A stretch of 64,000 bases of DNA, from the NCBI RefSeq assembly GCF_029227915.1, contig NC_079880.1, positions 17,566,001-17,630,000 on the forward strand, read 5' to 3'. Under the pieces are notes generated by a model. It was not told where the DNA came from. It searched no databases and was given only the letters and a program-made list of their open reading frames with translations. The stretch comes from Hydractinia symbiolongicarpus. Lineage: Eukaryota > Cnidaria > Hydrozoa > Anthoathecata > Hydractiniidae. The translations under genes and the position numbers were made by a program. Each line of letters opens with the position of its first letter. Within the stretch, counting starts at the first letter, position 1. Below are positions 57,601 through 64,000 of this stretch, piece by piece.

Positions 57601-60600
57601 AGATATGGCAGAATGGGAAACGAAGGATCGGCGCAGAGGCACATTTGGCAAAGAAAGAAATGGCAGAAGTAACCAATGACTACTCCAACGATGAAAGCAG
57701 TGAATGCGACTCTTATGAGTCAGAGGAAGAAGAACGTAATTTTGTGCGAAGAAATAAAGCTGCCAAAAGAAATAATTCTTCTACAGGCACCGAATACCTT
57801 CCCCATAAATCTTGCCCTCTGACGGAAGAATTGAAGAAGTCTTGGGGTGTAGTATCTGAGGATTTTTTTAAAATTTACTATAAGACCAGGAAGGATTTGA
57901 TGAAGGCATTTGTGGCAGAATTAAAAGCAAGTGGTAGTGACGACCGCCTAGCCAAGCAACACAGAAATCAAGTGGAGATGATTTGGGGCACCTTGGATAA
58001 AAATTTTGTAATGTTTCCAAAAAATTCACTCTCTAACAAATACGCATTGCAGGACAACTATCATCGCCCCTTGTTTTGCAAAATTGGAAAAGGTGGAGTG
58101 GAAGGTTCGACATTGCGTGCAAGGTACACTTCCTTGAATTTTTTCCTAACCTTTCTTCGCAAACGTGGTATATTTGCCGGTCTAACAAGGTCAGACATTA
58201 CTAATGTATTGGAAAATATTCAAGACCTAAACAAAGAATTGGGTCCAAAGATATCACAACGTCGAATTGATGTTCGGCAAGATAAGAAGAAGAATTTAAT
58301 GACGACGTCCCACATGATATCATATGGCCGTTCTAAGCACGTGCAGGGCGTCATTAAAAGTTTGAAAAAGTTGAGCAGTGTAAAAATGTCAAGAAATTTT
58401 TCAAGAGACGTAAGAGATTACCTAATGTGTGAAATATGTATTATGAATGGTTTGAGGGCTTCGAATTTAATAGAGTTGACATTGAGAGACGTCAAAAATG
58501 CAGTAGAAAAAGAAGAGTATCCAGGACAGAAAGTAATTGAAAACGCGAAGTATAAGACTTCAAGCATTTACGGTGAAAAGCTGATTGCCTTACCTAATCC
58601 CTTGTTTGAACAACTCGAAAGTTATGTGAAATACTGTCGTCCAGTACTAGTTGATGAGAAAAAAACTTCGCGTTTATTTGTTTCAACTTCAGATATACCA
58701 AAGTTAACTCAAAGCAACGTATCTGCTTCGTTAACTTCATCATTTGCAAAGGCTGGAGTGTTTAAAAAAGGCGATTACAAGCGAGTTTCGTGCACAAGAA
58801 TTCGTGTAGCATGCGCCACATTTGCATGTAATGAAGGCGGAATCGATATGGGTTATTTGGCTAAACATTTTATGAAAAATAGAGAGCAGACAACCGCAAT
58901 GCATTACAATATGTATGCGAACCATCGTGATGCACTTTGTCTAGCCAGTCTTCTCGGCGACCAATTTCAAGTTTTTGGCGGTAGTAAAGTAAACATTCGG
59001 GAAAAAGAAAGAGAGGAGTTAACAAATGCGATGACCAATAAAAAGAACCTTCCTACACAAGATGAAGTTATTCAGTGGATGATGAAATTGGATCCTAAAA
59101 TTACAAATGAGGAACTAAATGCCGTCAAAGACCTACTCTCGTGCCTGAAAGATAGAGTAGAAGAAAATGGCCTGAAAACAAAAAGTTTCTATGGATCTTT
59201 TGTAAGTATAACATCCTTTGTTGTATTTAGTTTTTACTTTTCTTTACTTTCACTTTACAGTTTATACTGCTTTTGCAAATAGAAATTTTCGAATATTTAA
59301 TTCAGATTTATTAGGGCTACTTATTTCAATCTTGGCATTGTATTTCTTTGATTTTAGTAGCTTGTTTAGCCTTTAAAGGCGTCGAAGACATCATACTAGA
59401 ATAAATTGTGTTTAAGCAGATGAAAGTTTATGACTTTTGTCAGATAACTTCTTGCAAATGATTTTTTTTTCGAAAGTTAAACTTTCATTTAAATTTTAAA
59501 AGAATATATTTCTTCAAATGCACCGAGAATCAACGAGAAAAAGCTGTAATGCAAAACCGCATACAGTAGTAGTTTTCTTTTCATGTTATAAAAACTTTGA
59601 ACAACATGAACCATTGTATCTTGTGTCATAGGACAATCAATTTGAAAATCATAACGAAGCAAACCGTATGAATGATTTGAATGATGGGGTAATTATATAC
59701 ATTAAATAAAAGGAAACTTTATTAGTATCCATATTCCGCGTGGAAAGAACATGTTTGTTCATATCGAATGAAATATCAGTAAATGACTCCCCCCCCCATG
59801 TCAATTACCTTACCTTTTAAATAATTCGAAAAATGTCGAATATTAAAGGGATGAGATAATTGGTTAATAACTATTATTTATTCCATAGGCTAGCGACGCA
59901 TCTACACGCACCAAAGAAAATATTTCTACGGTAAATCATTAATTACTGGCTTTAAGATCTACATATATAGTATTTAATCTAGACCTTCTGTATTTATAAT
60001 ATATTTAGCAAAATGAAAGTATGCATATAGCCTCTACGAAAATAGCATCTGAAAAGAGAAAAGCAGATGACGAGGCAAGTTCAGTATTTATTTTTTTATA
60101 ATTTATAACTGACTTGTACAAAAATAATCCAAATTTTCAATTTACATTTTCCAGGTGTGTAGAAAAGTGTATCCAAAAAGACGTCGAAACATCGTATGTA
60201 GAATTTGTTATAAATTGTCTGTGCAGGAAAGGTGTCATTTCCTCCGTTTAAACACATTTTATATTTTAGACACACTTTGATCTAAACACTGAAGCCGACG
60301 ATAACGCCAACGATGTAAGTGATGTCGATTTTCACCATACCAAACATTCTGGTAGAGAAATAATAGAAGTAGATCCCGAACATCACGATAACTTCGATGA
60401 CACCTTATCCGACAGCGAGATCGAGGCAAAAAAATCCAATACACGAAGAAAGATGTTTTCAAGTAGTGACATTGAAGAGTTGCAATCAAAATGTGCTAAA
60501 ATAATAAGATTTGGGCCAATTACAGAGTATAGAGTTTCAGAAAGCTTGGAAGGTTCCGAATTGCTGGCAAAATACTCATTTGCTCAACTGCGTACAAGAC

Positions 60601-60623
60601 TTACTTACGAAAGGAAACGATAG
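54689..60623 (+). CDS. Zinc-finger protein with a Crypton-like tyrosine-recombinase core, 17 exons, intact
   Basis: Exons: 54689-54827, 55016-55108, 55175-55260, 55467-55500, 55616-55716, 55791-55874, 55991-56028, 56101-56138, 56227-56289, 56463-56504, 56657-56730, 56838-59201, 59632-59688, 59889-59930, 60009-60074 (GC donor), 60155-60193, 60270-60623. Phases join at every border: 3,714 coding bases, 1,237 residues. Exon 1 encodes a Cys-rich finger (CYIC, CVIC, CHGG, CINC). The big exon has an acidic stretch, two C2H2-like fingers (CPEC...HLQIKH near residue 430; CEDC...HLSRKH near 485) and a tyrosine-recombinase fold: GLRASNLIEL (Arg, about 803), RIRVACATF (Arg, about 920), KHFMKN (His, about 940) and HYNMY (Tyr, about 954). 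The usual His of HxxR seems replaced. An acidic tail ends YERKR. It may be a domesticated Crypton or an intron-bearing transposon gene. Function unknown; probably nuclear DNA binding. Confidence 0.8.
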
Positions 60624-61640
60624 TTTTTTTCCACATTTAGGTCCAGTTCAGTTTGCGTCACATACTATTCAAATAATAACGATCAAAGGACTAATACTTT
60701 TTATGTTTACCCCTGTTTAGAAAATTTTTTGTTTTAGTGGCTTTGCGATACCAATAAATTTTTGTTGCAACAACGCTTACTTATTTCATTAACCATTATG
60801 ATTGAATATCTAATTATCTTTTCAATTCTAAACGAACCCCAGTACTTTCCGTATGCTCTTAACGTACTTTATTAATATTATAGGGCTGGCGTTAATTAGG
60901 TGGTGTAACTATTATTTTTTATTTGTAAATAAACAAACCATTTCTCTCTTTCTAAAAAACATTTTTTTTAGAAAAACAAGTTGGTTTATCAGACTAAAAG
61001 AAAGAGAAAATTGCACCGCTAGCCCTTTCTTCTATGCAATTCATTTGTCTGTCGCATTGTTTTTCGCCATTTTTTCCATCAAATAACGAAGTTTATTCTT
61101 CATGAAAAAGTCCATAAATCCTGAAAAAATCACAAACTATTCATCCAATAAATAGCCTACAACTGCTATATTTAAAAACAAAATTTTCTTTTGAAACAGT
61201 GTTCCTGTGACCTCCTGAAAACCAACACCTGAATAAGTACAATGGTCTATTAGAACTACACATTACAATTCAAGATAGGTGGCATTTATATAGGTCTGTT
61301 GCGTTTATGTTTCCAGCATAGTTTGTGAAAAAAGAAAAATAGTTTTTAAACTTGCTGCAAGCGGTACTTGGTCACAAAAAATGTGTTTTTAATGACATCA
61401 TCATGTTGGGCATACTTTTTTTTACTGTGCTAATCTTTGTCTAAAAAATTATTTTCAAATATTTTGACCAATTAGTGCCTAAAGCGATACTTGGGTGAAA
61501 AAAAGCATTTTTTTGTTTACTATTCCAAATTATGTCGAAAGCAGATATTAAATGAGATACAGAAACAATTCAGGGCACAATTTTGTACTTCACAATCTGT
61601 CAAATTTACCCTTTGGAAATGGATGACGGAGAGGTCTTAT
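60624..61640. other. Gap downstream of the recombinase-domain gene
   Basis: 3' flank of the gene; AT-rich. An open frame at 60853-61086 is low-complexity and unsupported. Confidence 0.4.
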
Positions 61641-61650
61641 TATCACAACA

Positions 61651-62082
<432 letters not shown>

Positions 62083-62137
62083 CTAAGAAGATGCAGAAAT
62101 GACATTAAAAACACATGGTCTGTGATAAAAAAAATTA

Positions 62138-62746
62138 TACCGTATTTTCCGGTATATAGCCCACGGGTTATAAGTTGATTTTTACGACTTCCATCGTTTG
62201 TGCGGGTTATATTGTGGTGCGGGTTATGTGATAAGTTTTATATTTTCTGTCATTTATTGTGAAACTTGAAGTTCATACATTTAATGAAGAAAATAGTACC
62301 CACGGGATAAAATGCGTACATTAATATAACTACATGCGCGATCCTATATCTACGTAATCTTACTTCAACTACGTGATTTAATTTTTTTCACACAGTGAAA
62401 TTGCACTCTTTAACTTTCTATTGCTTGCCATTGTTAATATTACGAGCTCTCTCTGAAACACAATTCTGGAGATCATTTTTCTTTTGTGTTGAATGTAATT
62501 CCAATCTATTTATATCTTTGCAATCACATTGAGCACATTGAAATGATATGTTATTGGTAATAAAGCAATATAGCCGGTATCATTTTTAGGTTTTAATTGA
62601 CACGTATTTCACAACCTAGCTGAATTGAATTTTTCTGCGGGTTATACGAAGGTGCGGGCTATCTCATAGCATCTAGTTCATGAGTCCCCAAAAAAGCTGA
62701 GCTGCAGGTTATACGATGTGCGGCTTATATACCGGAAAACACGGTA
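62138..62746. mobile_element. 609-bp MITE with TACCGTATTTTCCGG termini
   Basis: The left end TACCGTATTTTCCGGTATAT (62138) faces a right end whose reverse complement is TACCGTGTTTTCCGGTATAT (62746), about 24 of 26 bases matching over the longer repeat. GCGGGTTAT/GCGGCTTAT words are repeated subterminally (near 62205, 62220, 62640, 62655, 62720). No transposase inside, so it is non-autonomous. TA at each outer edge suggests a TA target. Confidence 0.85.
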
Positions 62747-63240
62747 GGCAAAATACAACAACACAATAAGTGTTAGTAATAATAAGGAGTGAATATAACC
62801 AGTTTTTGCTCCTTCCACACCTTTACCCCTAAAAAACCTCGCTTCCACCACTTCCACCACCACCTCATCCCAAAAAACAAGTAAAAAAACGAAATCATAT
62901 GCTGATATCAATAAAAATAATATTAAATACCAATAACCAACACATAATAATATTAAATGTAAGATACATGACGTCATCAACGCATACGTGAAATCAGAAT
63001 AATACAAATGCCAGTAACCAACACAGAATATTATTAAATGATATAAACAACAATATATGACGTCATACGCTAAATCATACAGAATATGAGTAAGGGAAAT
63101 TCCCAAAATATTCAAATGTCCTTCGAGTCAAGTACTTGAATATATCCAAAAATAAATAATGGATCATTATCAGGAACTCTGTAATAGGAACGTGAATTTC
63201 AACCCATGGATGCCAACACAAAATATCGCAGCAGGTTGAA
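62747..63240. repeat. Gap with two degenerate copies of an AATATTAAAT...ATGACGTCAT unit
   Basis: Around 62910-63070 a block with CCARTAACCAACACA, then AATATTATTAAATG, then ATGACGTCAT (palindromic) occurs twice, about 95 bp apart. No gene seen on either strand. Confidence 0.55.
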
Positions 63241-63242
63241 AG

Positions 63243-64000
63243 ATGGCGGCTAAAGATATCTTAGTAAATTACACCGAAGATATGGAAGTATTAGAAGAAA
63301 GCGTTTTGCAATCTATTAAAAATATTCATGGAAGAAAGAAACGTGCAGATATGGACAGTATTATTGTTGAGTCGAAAGAATTCAGTCCAGAAAAGGTAAA
63401 ATATACTGTTCAACGACTTTGCAATACTGATAAACTTTTTCTCATAAACAGACGAGGATTACCTAGCTATAGGATAAGTAAAAACATTTTTACTGGCAAA
63501 ATTACGAGTGTTGATAGGGAAGAAGGGGAAGATGATATCCAAGAACCAGATGAAAAAGTAGACCACCTCGATCTTCTCGCTCAGGAACTACAACAGGTTA
63601 AAAACTTTGAAGTTTTAAAAGAAATAGTTAAATTGGTATCGGACCTGAAAGAATACGTCTCGTATGAAGTCGGTAAATTAAGAAGAAATATGGTAAATGA
63701 TTTGGTTGTTCACTTGAAGGAAGAAAACGATTTTTTAAAAAACGAGATAAAAGAATTTCAAAGTTTGTTGAGGGACGTTTTGTTACAAGACATAAACAAA
63801 AATAATCATGAAAAAATTAAAAACAAATCAGAAACCAATGAATGGAACGAAGTATAGAAAGGTCCCTCGGGAAAAATAGAGAAACGATATAATAATAGAT
63901 TCAGTCTTTCAAATCGGTTTAGTACACTTCAGAACGAACAAAACAACAATAATCACTATGACGCACAACCACTTACGAATAATCAAAGTTACGCACCACC
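63243..64000 (+). pseudogene. Probable LINE ORF1 start, runs off the window
   Basis: ATG at 63243 in the context AAGATGGCGGC, the same context as the ORF1 start of LINE copy B. The 204-codon frame has an N-terminal helical, winged-helix-like part (EFSPEKVKYTVQRLCNTDKL, then INRRGLPSYRI), an acidic linker (REEGEDDIQEPDEK) and a long coiled coil (LLAQELQQVKNFEVLKEIVK; VVHLKEENDFLKNEIKEF). It stops at 63855, but another frame continues with an Asn/Gln-rich stretch (LQNEQNNNNHYDAQPL) to the window edge, so one frameshift is likely. An ORF1 nucleic-acid chaperone of a LINE is the best guess; a host coiled-coil gene is the alternative. Confidence 0.45.

Noticed and set aside
60853-61086. 77-codon plus-strand frame with hydrophobic stretches
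   Set aside because: Low-complexity AT-rich sequence and no homology; probably chance.

Overview
The window is AT-rich animal nuclear DNA, crowded with transposons. CR1-type LINEs, a Polinton/Maverick-like DNA-virus element, small spliced genes and cnidarian-looking repeat families suggest a cnidarian, perhaps a hydrozoan. That assignment is inference; no marker in the window settles it. I saw no rRNA, stand-alone tRNA or CRISPR array.

Layout. 1-4328: CR1-like LINE (minus strand) carrying a precisely inserted 692-bp non-autonomous Helitron. 4329-5636 and 20362-22690: two same-orientation blocks of a 182-bp satellite. Between them, 5637-20361: a decayed Polinton-like element, visibly richer in G+C than its surroundings. 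It holds a protein-primed-type DNA polymerase B, an HNH endonuclease and a zinc-repeat paralogue of it, a packaging-ATPase fragment, a probable major capsid protein and about nine small or structural genes. Most are broken by stops or frameshifts, and one is split by a second LINE. Inverted repeats sit at the ends of gene clusters in this element, and one palindrome contains both start codons of a divergent pair.

22.7-28.1 kb: repeats, a tRNA-derived SINE and a pogo/Tigger-like remnant. 28.3-37.9 kb: two ordinary host genes on the minus strand, reconstructed exon by exon with matching splice phases: HMGCL (HMG-CoA lyase, ketone-body formation and leucine breakdown) and PRKRIP1 (small nuclear double-stranded-RNA-binding, spliceosome-associated protein), the latter with LINE debris in one intron.

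37.9-45.5 kb: minisatellites, a SINE-like repeat, a LINE relic and a near full-length second copy of the first CR1 family. 47.8-49.7 kb: a spliced MULE-transposase-like gene without stops. 50.3-52.3 kb: another LINE, an AAT array and a possible MITE. 54.7-60.6 kb: an apparently intact 17-exon gene of about 1,237 codons that joins an N-terminal Cys-rich finger, two C2H2-type fingers and a tyrosine-recombinase (Crypton-like) core. 61.6-64 kb: a very long AAT array, a 609-bp MITE and the start of a further LINE-type ORF1.

The strongest leads are the intact recombinase-domain gene, the 3'-end hairpin pattern and the start-codon palindrome in the virus-like element, and the Helitron whose empty site is present in the same window.
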